A stretch of 10,292 nt of DNA from an uncultured Bacillota bacterium (GTDB lineage Bacteria > Bacillota > Clostridia > Peptostreptococcales > Anaerovoracaceae). Under the pieces are notes generated by a model. It worked only from the letters and a program-made list of their open reading frames with translations. It did no database searches and was not told the origin of the DNA. The position numbers and the translations under genes are program-made. Within the stretch, counting starts at the first letter, position 1; every line of letters starts with the position of its first letter. The DNA lies in the NCBI GenBank assembly GCA_946631075.1, contig CAMOZS010000048.1, forward strand, positions 1 to 10,292. The letters run 5' to 3'. Below, in pieces: positions 4,232-10,292 of the stretch.

Positions 4232-6847
4232 ATGAGCGCGAAGAAAAGGATCACCATCGGAATACTGGCCCATGTCGATGCCGGCAAGACGACTCTGTCA
4301 GAGGCGATGCTGGCTCTTTCGGGCGCCATCCCAAAGGCTGGGAGGGTCGATAACGGAGATTCCTTTCTGGATACCGACGCCCAGGAAAGAAGCCGGGGGA
4401 TCACCATCTTTTCCGGTCAGGCCCAGATGCAGGCGGGGAATACGGAACTGATCCTGGTGGACACTCCGGGTCATGTGGATTTCAGCGCCGAGATGGAGCG
4501 GACCCTTTCCATCCTGGACGCGGCGGTCCTGGTCATCAGCGGAAGGGAGCTGGTCCAGGGGCATACGGCGACCATCTGGAAACTCCTGCAGAGGCACGAC
4601 CTGCCGGTATTCATCTTCGTGAACAAGATGGACCTTGCGGGAACGGACAGGCTCAGGGCCATGGAGGAACTGAAGGCATCCCTGGACGAGGGCTGCGTCA
4701 GCTTCTGTCCTGACCCGGATCCGGAGGAGCTGGCCATGTGCGATGAGCGCCTGCTGGACCGCTTCCTGGCCGAGGAAGCCATGCCCAGGGAGGAGATCGT
4801 CACGGCCATCGCCAGGAGGAAGATCTTTCCCGTCTGGTTCGGGTCCGCCCTGAAGCAGGAAGGAGTCAGGGAGCTGCTGGACGGCCTGGACGGATATACG
4901 GCCCGGCCGGTCTACGGGGACGGGTTTGGCGCCCAGGTCTTCCGCATCACCAGAGATCCCAAGGGCAGCCGGCTGACCCACATGAAGATCACCGGCGGGA
5001 GCATCAGCGTCCGGGATCAGATAAAAACGAGTTCCGACGGGGAGGAGGAGAAGATCCACCAGATCCGGATATACTCGGGACTGAAATATGAAACGGCTGA
5101 CCAGGCCCGGGCGGGACAGCTGGTCGCAGTCACCGGTCTGCAGAATACGGCGGCCGGTCAGGGCCTTGGAAGTCTCTTCGGGCGCAATGAACAGGCCCTG
5201 CTTCAGCCGGTCCTGATCTACCGGATGATCCTGCCGGAGGGGACCAACATCCCCGCGGCCCTGCAGCAGATGCGGCAGCTGGAGGAGGAGGATCCCCAGC
5301 TCCATATCCGCTGGAACGAACAGCTCCAGGAGATCCAGGTCCGCCTGATGGGGGAGATACAGCTGGAGATCCTGAAACAGATCATAAAGGACCGTTTCGA
5401 TATCGAGGCATCCTTCGATGAAGGACAGATCGAATACCGGGAGACCATCCTGGAACCGGTCCGGGGAGCGGGCCATTTCGAGCCCCTCCGCCATTACGCT
5501 GAGGTCCACCTCCTGATGGAGCCCCTGCCTCAGGGGTCCGGTCTGGAGTTTGCGGCAAACTGCCGCGGCGATGACCTGGACATCAACTGGCAGAGACTGA
5601 TCATGACCCACCTTACGGAGCGGGAGCATCCCGGCGTTCTGACGGGAGCACCGATCACCGACATGAGGATCACCATCGAAGGAGGAAGGGCCCATCTGAA
5701 GCATACGGAGGGAGGAGACTTCCGGCAGGCCACCTGCAGGGCTGTCCGCCAGGGCCTGCGCAAGGCCAGATGCCGCCTTCTGGAGCCCTGGTATGAATTT
5801 ACCATGGACCTTCCCCAGGATCAGGTGGGCAGGGCTATGGCGGACATCCAGCGGATGGGCGGGACCTTCCGGACGGAGCAGGCGGCAGGAGCTGAAGGCA
5901 CGGTCCGGATCAGCGGCAGTGCTCCCGTGCAGCAGATGCGGGGCTACGGCAGCCAGGTAGCGTCCTACACCAAGGGCTACGGGCACTTTACCTGCTCCTT
6001 CAGCGGATTCGCCCCCTGCCAGAACGAAGAGGAAGTGATCGCCGGGTCCGGATACGATCCGGACAGGGATATGGATAATCCGGCGGATTCGGTCTTCTGC
6101 TCCCACGGGGCGGGAAGGACGGTCCCCTGGGATGAGGCGGACGAGCTCATGCATGTGAGCATCGACGAGCCCGGACAGCCGGAGGCGGAGCATGCTCCCA
6201 TGGCCGGCGCAAGGCAGAGGGGAGCAGCGGATGACAAGGAACTTGACCGGATCTTCGAGAAGACCTACGGCAGGAAAAAGGAAGACCGGCCAAGGAAACC
6301 TGCCCGGGTGATCGAGGCGGCTCCCCGCCAGTACCGTCCGGCAAAGTCCGCCCAGCCTTTGCCCGAATACCTTCTGGTCGACGGATACAACATCATCTTC
6401 GCCTGGGAGGAGCTGAGGGAGCTTTCCCGGATCAGCATCGACGCGGCCAGGCAGGCCCTGATCGAAATACTGGAGAATTATCAGGGCTTTCGCAAATGTC
6501 AGGTCATCGCCGTCTTTGACGCCTATAAGGTCAAGGGGGGCAGGGAGCATACGGAGAAGCATGGAAATATGACCGTTGTGTTTACGGCCGAGGCGGAGAC
6601 AGCGGACACCTACATTGAACGGGCTTCCTATCAGATGAAAGGAAAGTACAATGTAAGGGTGGCTACCTCTGACCGGCTGGAGCAGATGATCATCCTCGGA
6701 AACAACGCCATGCGGGTATCCGCCGCCGAGTTTCAGGAGGAAGTGGCCCAGATCAACGATCAGATCCGGCAGATCCTGGAGACCCACAGAAAGAGCAGCG
6801 ACCGGGAAAATAAAAACAGGATCGTCCTGCCTTTGCACACAGAATGA
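4232..6847 (+). CDS. TetM/EF-G-like ribosomal GTPase fused to a C-terminal YacP/Rae1-type NYN nuclease domain
   Basis: An 871-residue protein. Residues 1 to about 655 follow the plan of ribosome protection proteins. G motifs are AHVDAGKTT (13-21), RGIT (55-58), DTPGHVD (77-83), NKMD (131-134) and GSA. EF-G-like domains II to V follow, with PLPQGSG and LLEPWYEF in domain IV and FCSHGAG (622-628) near the end. A charged linker (about 656-712) then leads to an NYN domain (713 to about 850): LLVDGYNIIFAW, VFDAYKVKGG, VVFTAEAETAD, VATSDRLEQ. These closely follow B. subtilis YacP/Rae1, an endoribonuclease acting in the ribosomal A site. The acidic residues D717, D763, D792 and D814 are all present, so nuclease activity is plausible. 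The TetM tetracycline loop (SPVSTPADFR) is replaced by LKHTEGGDFR (489-498), arguing against tetracycline resistance. The ATG at 4232 aligns with TetM's start but lacks a ribosome binding site. I infer a stalled-ribosome or mRNA-cleavage role; substrates are unknown. Confidence 0.9.
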   Translation: MSAKKRITIGILAHVDAGKTTLSEAMLALSGAIPKAGRVDNGDSFLDTDAQERSRGITIFSGQAQMQAGNTELILVDTPGHVDFSAEMERTLSILDAAVLVISGRELVQGHTATIWKLLQRHDLPVFIFVNKMDLAGTDRLRAMEELKASLDEGCVSFCPDPDPEELAMCDERLLDRFLAEEAMPREEIVTAIARRKIFPVWFGSALKQEGVRELLDGLDGYTARPVYGDGFGAQVFRITRDPKGSRLTHMKITGGSISVRDQIKTSSDGEEEKIHQIRIYSGLKYETADQARAGQLVAVTGLQNTAAGQGLGSLFGRNEQALLQPVLIYRMILPEGTNIPAALQQMRQLEEEDPQLHIRWNEQLQEIQVRLMGEIQLEILKQIIKDRFDIEASFDEGQIEYRETILEPVRGAGHFEPLRHYAEVHLLMEPLPQGSGLEFAANCRGDDLDINWQRLIMTHLTEREHPGVLTGAPITDMRITIEGGRAHLKHTEGGDFRQATCRAVRQGLRKARCRLLEPWYEFTMDLPQDQVGRAMADIQRMGGTFRTEQAAGAEGTVRISGSAPVQQMRGYGSQVASYTKGYGHFTCSFSGFAPCQNEEEVIAGSGYDPDRDMDNPADSVFCSHGAGRTVPWDEADELMHVSIDEPGQPEAEHAPMAGARQRGAADDKELDRIFEKTYGRKKEDRPRKPARVIEAAPRQYRPAKSAQPLPEYLLVDGYNIIFAWEELRELSRISIDAARQALIEILENYQGFRKCQVIAVFDAYKVKGGREHTEKHGNMTVVFTAEAETADTYIERASYQMKGKYNVRVATSDRLEQMIILGNNAMRVSAAEFQEEVAQINDQIRQILETHRKSSDRENKNRIVLPLHTE

Positions 6848-6853
6848 ACATAC

Positions 6854-6882
6854 TTGCATGTTATCATCAATTATCATATTAC
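6854..6882 (+). promoter_or_regulatory. Weak candidate promoter of the FKBP lipoprotein gene
   Basis: TTGCAT (6854-6859), a 17-bp spacer and TATTAC (6877-6882) would start transcription near 6889, leaving only about 11 nt before the ATG. The spacer contains a direct repeat of TTATCAT (6861 and 6871) one helical turn apart. No terminator separates the previous gene, so read-through is also possible. Confidence 0.3.
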
Positions 6883-6899
6883 AGAAACAGGAGAAAACT

Positions 6900-7973
6900 A
6901 TGAAACGCAGAACGATATTGACAGGATGCACGATGCTTCTGGGGATCTTACTCTGCCTGGGCCTTGCGGCCTGCGGCGGGGAGAAGATGCAGTACGACGG
7001 CCTGAAACTGGACGACTACATCACGGTCGGAGAATATAAGGGGCTGGAGGTCGATGGATATAAGATCAAGGTCAGCGAGGCGGAGATCCAGGAGAAGGTC
7101 GAAGCGGCCCTGAAGGAGAACCAGCAGAACAAGAAGCTCGGCAAGGACAAGAAGCTCAAGAAGGGCGATACAGCCAACATCGACTACACCGGCAAGGTAG
7201 ACGGCAAGGAATTCGACGGCGGCGCCAGCCAGGGTTTTGATCTGGAACTGGGAAGCGGTCAGTTCATCGAGGGTTTCGAGGACGGTCTGATCGGCCATAA
7301 GGTCGGAGAGGAAGTCGAGGTCAAGGTCCACTTCCCGGATGATTACAAGGGAGAGAAGGTGGCCGGCAAGGACGCTGTGTTCACGGTAAAGATCAATTCG
7401 GCGACCAGGCCCAAGGTCCCCGAGTACAATGACGAGTTCGTGAAGAAGTACACCAAGTTCAAGACGAAGGAGGAGTACGAGGAGTCGATCCGCGAGGACA
7501 TCTATAAGGAGAAGGAAGAACAGGCTAAGACCGAGCAGAAGAATTCTCTCTGGTCCGATGTCCTGGAGAGCGCCGAGATGAAGAAGTATCCGGAGGAGGA
7601 ACTGGCCGCCTATCAGGAGGTCTTCAGCGCTCAGATCGATACCATGGCCCAGCAGTACGGCATGAGCCGCAAGGACCTGCTGAACCAGATGTACGGGACC
7701 AACGACGAGAAGCAGGTCAAGTCCATCATCGAGGACAGCACCAAGACCCTGATCAAGCAGGAGATGCTGACCGAATACATCGCGGACAAGGAGGACCTGG
7801 AATACACCAAGGACGAGATGCAGGCCAAGCTGGATGAGATCGAGAAGCAGGGATACGACGAGGAAACGGTGAAGTCCTATACGGGAAGGAGCCTGGAGCA
7901 GTACGCCCACATCACCCTCCTCTATGAGAAGGTGCAGGATTTCATACTGGATAACGCGAAAGTAAAAAAATAA
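6900..7973 (+). CDS. Lipoprotein FKBP-type peptidyl-prolyl isomerase with trigger-factor-like C-terminus
   Basis: A 357-residue protein. I use the ATG at 6900, with AGGAG (6889-6893) upstream, rather than the in-frame ATG at 6858, which lacks a ribosome binding site and would bury the signal peptide. Residues 1-25 form a lipoprotein signal: MKRR, a hydrophobic core, then LAAC with the lipidated cysteine at 25. An FKBP domain spans about 88-167 (KGDTANIDYTG, FDGG, FIEGFEDGLIG, VHFPDDYKG). A long, charged helical region (175-357) resembles the chaperone domain of trigger factor. The ribosome-binding N-domain of trigger factor is absent. It is therefore probably a membrane-anchored, extracytoplasmic folding factor, comparable in role to PrsA, rather than cytoplasmic Tig. 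Its clients are unknown. Confidence 0.88.
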   Translation: MKRRTILTGCTMLLGILLCLGLAACGGEKMQYDGLKLDDYITVGEYKGLEVDGYKIKVSEAEIQEKVEAALKENQQNKKLGKDKKLKKGDTANIDYTGKVDGKEFDGGASQGFDLELGSGQFIEGFEDGLIGHKVGEEVEVKVHFPDDYKGEKVAGKDAVFTVKINSATRPKVPEYNDEFVKKYTKFKTKEEYEESIREDIYKEKEEQAKTEQKNSLWSDVLESAEMKKYPEEELAAYQEVFSAQIDTMAQQYGMSRKDLLNQMYGTNDEKQVKSIIEDSTKTLIKQEMLTEYIADKEDLEYTKDEMQAKLDEIEKQGYDEETVKSYTGRSLEQYAHITLLYEKVQDFILDNAKVKK

Positions 7974-7987
7974 CCGCAAATTAGAGA

Positions 7988-8027
7988 ACAACAGCTCATG
8001 TATACAATATATATGAGCTGTTTTTTC
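7988..8027 (+). terminator. Terminator after the FKBP lipoprotein gene
   Basis: AACAGCTCAT (7990-7999) pairs perfectly with ATGAGCTGTT (8013-8022), followed by TTTTC. It insulates the riboswitch-controlled gene downstream. Confidence 0.9.
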
Positions 8028-8109
8028 TTGTAAGTAGAAAGACAGTGTGATAGTATCAAATTGTAAGTTTATACGAATCATGGCAGAAATTACCTGTCAT
8101 GAACATATG

Positions 8110-8219
8110 AACTACGTTCTCTGGAGAGTCTCTTAGGAGCGCCGAAGGTGTACGCTGTGATCCGGTCCGCCGGACCGGGACGCGGTAATCTCTCAGGCAA
8201 AAGGACAGAGTCAGTAGTT
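8110..8219 (+). ncRNA. Glycine riboswitch, single aptamer
   Basis: The glycine aptamer hallmarks are all present: GGAGAG (8123-8128), GGAGCGCCGAAGG (8136-8148) and CTCTCAGGCAAAAGGACAG (8190-8208). A 7-bp variable stem CCGGTCC/GGACCGG (8162-8168 with 8172-8178) lies between them. AACTAC (8110-8115) pairs with GTAGTT (8214-8219) to close the element. Only one full aptamer is seen; the following stretch (8220-8247) may be the remnant 'ghost' partner known from singlet glycine riboswitches. It precedes an amino-acid symporter gene, so glycine probably controls its own uptake or export. I see no convincing promoter between the upstream terminator and this RNA. Confidence 0.93.
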
Positions 8220-8236
8220 ACAAGATAACTCCCATC

Positions 8237-8286
8237 ACTCTCTGGAGAAAGTCGTTAATAGGAATATTATCGGCTTTTTCATTTTT
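8237..8286 (+). terminator. Riboswitch expression platform with terminator
   Basis: AAAGTCG (8248-8254) pairs with CGGCTTT (8271-8277), continued after one mismatch by TAATA/TATTA pairing and capped by a GGAA tetraloop (8261-8264). TTTC and ATTTTTT follow. ACTCTC (8237-8242) just upstream can pair with GAGAGT (8124-8129), the strand that also forms the aptamer's closing helix. This is a possible switch between folds. Whether glycine turns expression on or off cannot be decided by eye. Confidence 0.8.
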
Positions 8287-8328
8287 TATTCATTATTATT
8301 CATTTATTTTTACGGAGGGAGATCCAAA

Positions 8329-9819
8329 ATGATCACACAATTTCTAGACACCGTAGACGGGATAGTATGGGGGATCCCATTGATCGTCCTGATCATGGGC
8401 GCCGGTATCCTGCTCACCTGCAGGCTGAAGGTGCTCCAGTTCAGGAAGCTGGGCAAAGCTCTGAAGTACATGGTCCACAATGAGGAAGGCGGTACCGGTG
8501 AAGTCACCAGTTTCGGCGCCCTGGCAACGGCGCTGTCTGCGACCATCGGTACAGGAAACATCGTCGGCGTAGCGACGGCTGTCGTTGCCGGCGGTCCGGG
8601 CGCGCTGTTCTGGATGATCATCGCAGCCTGCTTCGGAATGGCCACCAAGTACGCGGAAGGACTTCTGGCAATCAAGTACAGAGTCCGGAAGGAAGACGGA
8701 ACCTTCCTGGGCGGCCCCTTCTATTACATCGAAAAAGGCATGAAGGAGAAGACCGGCCACAACTGGAGGTGGCTGGGCAAGCTCTTCGCCCTCTTCGGCT
8801 GCCTGGCCGGAGCTCTGGGTATCGGAACCATCACACAGGTCAACGGAATCGCCAATGCGGCACATTCCTTCTTTGACCCCAATGACGCCCACATGGTCGG
8901 CCTGTTCGGCGGGGAGTATTCGGTCTCTGTCATCGTTACGGCTATCGTGGTTGCCGGACTGTCCGCTCTGGTCATCATCGGCGGAATCAAGAGGATCGCT
9001 TCCGTAACGACCGTCGTCGTTCCTTTCATGGCGATCGCCTACGTCATCGTCTGCCTGTGCATCATCTTCTATCATATCGCTGATATTCCGCACGCGATCG
9101 GACAGATCGTCGTTGCCGCCTTCAGCCCGTCCGCAGTCACCGGCGGTGTTGTAGGTACCATGTTCATCGCTCTGCAGAAGGGTGTCGCCAGAGGCATCTT
9201 CTCCAACGAAGCGGGCCTCGGCTCCGCTCCGATCGCTGCAGCGGCGGCTCAGACAAACGAATGCGTACGTCAGGGTCTGGTCACCATGACCGGTACCTTC
9301 ATCGATACCATCTGCATCTGCACCATGACCGGTCTGACCCTGATGGTATCCGGAGCTTATGATACTGCCAACCAGGCCAACATCGCGGCCGGCATCCTGG
9401 ATGGAGCGGATCCGGTCTACGATGGCGCGGCCCTGACCCAGCTGGCCTTCGGCATGGGCCTGCCCTGGTCCCACGCTGCCGGCGCCTTCGTCGTCATGGC
9501 GGCCCTGTCCTTCTTCGCCTTTACCACGATCCTGGGCTGGGACTACTACGCGGAGCGCTGCTTCGACTATCTGACCAACGGTAACAAGGCCGCGATCCAG
9601 GTCTATCGCTGGATCTACATCCTGGCTGTTCTGATCGGACCCTTCCTGACCCTGAGCCAGGTATGGACCATCGCCGACATCTTCAACGGACTGATGGCAG
9701 CTCCGAACCTGGTCGCTCTGGTCGTACTCAGCGGAGTCATCGCCATGGAGACCAAGGACTTCTTCAGAAGACTGGATTCCGGCGAGTATCAGGAGAACCT
9801 GAACTTCCACGTGAGATAA
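8329..9819 (+). CDS. Sodium:alanine/glycine symporter (AGCS family)
   Basis: A 496-residue integral membrane carrier of usual length for the family, with about 10-11 hydrophobic segments. Family signatures include IVLIMGAGILLTCRLKVLQF near the N-terminus, ATIGTGNIVGVATAVVAGG-like sequence at about 62-85, FSNEAGLGSAPIAAAAAQTN at about 288-307 and GLVTMTGTFIDTICICTMTG after it. AGCS proteins import alanine or glycine with Na+ across the cytoplasmic membrane. GGAGGGAG (8314-8321) provides the ribosome binding site for the ATG at 8329. The glycine riboswitch in front suggests that glycine is the relevant substrate, which is inference. It is a single-gene unit: a riboswitch terminator lies before it and a strong terminator after it. 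Confidence 0.95.
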   Translation: MITQFLDTVDGIVWGIPLIVLIMGAGILLTCRLKVLQFRKLGKALKYMVHNEEGGTGEVTSFGALATALSATIGTGNIVGVATAVVAGGPGALFWMIIAACFGMATKYAEGLLAIKYRVRKEDGTFLGGPFYYIEKGMKEKTGHNWRWLGKLFALFGCLAGALGIGTITQVNGIANAAHSFFDPNDAHMVGLFGGEYSVSVIVTAIVVAGLSALVIIGGIKRIASVTTVVVPFMAIAYVIVCLCIIFYHIADIPHAIGQIVVAAFSPSAVTGGVVGTMFIALQKGVARGIFSNEAGLGSAPIAAAAAQTNECVRQGLVTMTGTFIDTICICTMTGLTLMVSGAYDTANQANIAAGILDGADPVYDGAALTQLAFGMGLPWSHAAGAFVVMAALSFFAFTTILGWDYYAERCFDYLTNGNKAAIQVYRWIYILAVLIGPFLTLSQVWTIADIFNGLMAAPNLVALVVLSGVIAMETKDFFRRLDSGEYQENLNFHVR

Positions 9820-9850
9820 GACCGGCAGGACCGGATCATATGACCGAATC

Positions 9851-9880
9851 AAAGACCGCCGCGCCCGCGGCGGTCTTTTT
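9851..9880 (+). terminator. Terminator of the symporter gene
   Basis: AAAGACCGCCGC (9851-9862) and GCGGCGGTCTTT (9867-9878) form a perfect 12-bp stem with a 4-nt loop, ending in TTTTT. Confidence 0.95.
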
Positions 9881-9887
9881 ATGGTAC

Positions 9888-9916
9888 TTGGCAAAAAACA
9901 CAAGATATAGTACAAT
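9888..9916 (+). promoter_or_regulatory. Sigma-A promoter of nrdR
   Basis: TTGGCA (9888-9893), a 17-bp spacer and TACAAT (9911-9916) match the sigma-A consensus well. The predicted start near 9923 gives a leader of about 63 nt to the nrdR ATG. Confidence 0.8.
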
Positions 9917-9985
9917 GGGTATAAGTTTCAGGAAATCTTTGTGGTTGTTGTGCACGAATACTTGAAGTGCCGGGAGGAGAGACCG

Positions 9986-10292
9986 ATGAAATGTCCGTAT
10001 TGTGAAAACGAAGACAGCAAGGTTATAGATTCCAGACATACAGAAGACGGGAAGGCGATCCGCAGAAGACGGGAGTGTGAGTCCTGCGGCCGCCGTTTCA
10101 CAACTTATGAGAAGGTGGAGGAGACGATCCTCATGGTGGTCAAGAAGGACGGCAGCCGCCAGGCCTTTGACCGCAACAAGCTGATGAACGGCATCATCCG
10201 GGCCTGCGAGAAGCGGCCGGTCAGCGCCGATGACATCGAGAAGATCGTCAACGATATCGAGCGCGGCCTGAACAACATGATGGAGAAGGAAG
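9986..10292 (+). CDS. nrdR: Transcriptional repressor NrdR, N-terminal part (3' end outside window)
   Basis: 102 complete codons are visible of a protein that is usually about 150 residues. It begins MKCPYCENEDSKVIDSRHTE. A zinc ribbon is formed by C3, C6, C31 and C34 (CPYC and CESC), followed by GRRFTTYE. The ATP-cone domain begins near residue 49 (VVKKDGSRQAFDRNKLMNGI). NrdR senses ATP/dATP and represses ribonucleotide reductase genes by binding NrdR boxes. GGGAGGAG (9972-9979) is the ribosome binding site for the ATG at 9986. No NrdR box pair is seen in the window, so its targets lie elsewhere. Confidence 0.96.
   Translation, partial: MKCPYCENEDSKVIDSRHTEDGKAIRRRRECESCGRRFTTYEKVEETILMVVKKDGSRQAFDRNKLMNGIIRACEKRPVSADDIEKIVNDIERGLNNMMEKE

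Noticed and set aside
4232..6200. Tetracycline resistance gene (tetM-like) as mobile resistance cargo
   Set aside because: The key domain IV loop differs, a nuclease domain is fused on, and the gene sits in a core ribosomal neighbourhood with no integrase, transposase or conjugation genes nearby.
6858..6899. Upstream ATG at 6858 as start of the FKBP lipoprotein
   Set aside because: It has no ribosome binding site and would place 14 extra residues before the lipoprotein signal; the ATG at 6900 has AGGAG at correct spacing.
4298..6931. Minus-strand open frame of 877 codons opposite the GTPase-nuclease gene
   Set aside because: The plus strand encodes conserved GTPase and NYN motifs throughout; the minus frame gives low-complexity sequence without domains.
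8344..9915. Minus-strand open frame of 523 codons opposite the symporter
   Set aside because: The translation is Asp/Gly/Gln-rich low complexity, the mirror of a hydrophobic membrane protein, with no start signals.

Overview
The window looks like chromosomal DNA from an anaerobic, moderately GC-rich Firmicute, probably of class Clostridia. The support is an infC-rpmI-rplT operon behind an attenuator leader with an AUU-started infC, a glycine riboswitch on a Na+/amino-acid symporter gene, an nrdR gene, strong AGGAGG-type ribosome binding sites, and a sigma-54 activator beside an acylating aldehyde dehydrogenase, as in amino-acid or organic-acid fermenters. The genus cannot be fixed from the sequence alone.

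Left part (1-2410, minus strand): a sigma-54-dependent activator (PAS, AAA+, Fis-type HTH) is followed by the 5' part of a CoA-acylating aldehyde dehydrogenase gene that runs off the window. The 392-base gap between them holds a consensus -24/-12 promoter and three copies of a GATACA-N4-TGAATC imperfect palindrome, which I read as the activator's upstream sites. The last copy overlaps the activator's own stop codon. A strongly foldable element of unknown nature lies between the sites and the promoter.

Middle part (2411-4210, plus strand): a divergent spacer with a perfect 20-bp palindrome leads to a small XRE-type HTH protein. Next comes the infC-rpmI-rplT operon for IF3, L35 and L20. Its roughly 140-nt leader shows mutually exclusive antiterminator and terminator pairings, as expected of an L20-type autoregulatory leader. 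A strong terminator closes the operon.

Centre (4232-6847): the most striking gene encodes an 871-residue protein that joins a TetM/EF-G-like ribosomal GTPase to a C-terminal NYN nuclease domain closely resembling YacP/Rae1, the ribosome-associated A-site endoribonuclease of Bacillus. The loop that displaces tetracycline in TetM is replaced. The gene appears to be transcribed from an extended -10 promoter so close to the ATG that the mRNA would be leaderless.

Right part (6900-10292, plus strand): a lipoprotein with an FKBP domain and trigger-factor-like C-terminus ends at a terminator. A singlet glycine riboswitch with a terminator then precedes an AGCS-family Na+/alanine-glycine symporter, which has its own terminator. 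A good sigma-A promoter follows, and the 5' part of nrdR runs off the right end.
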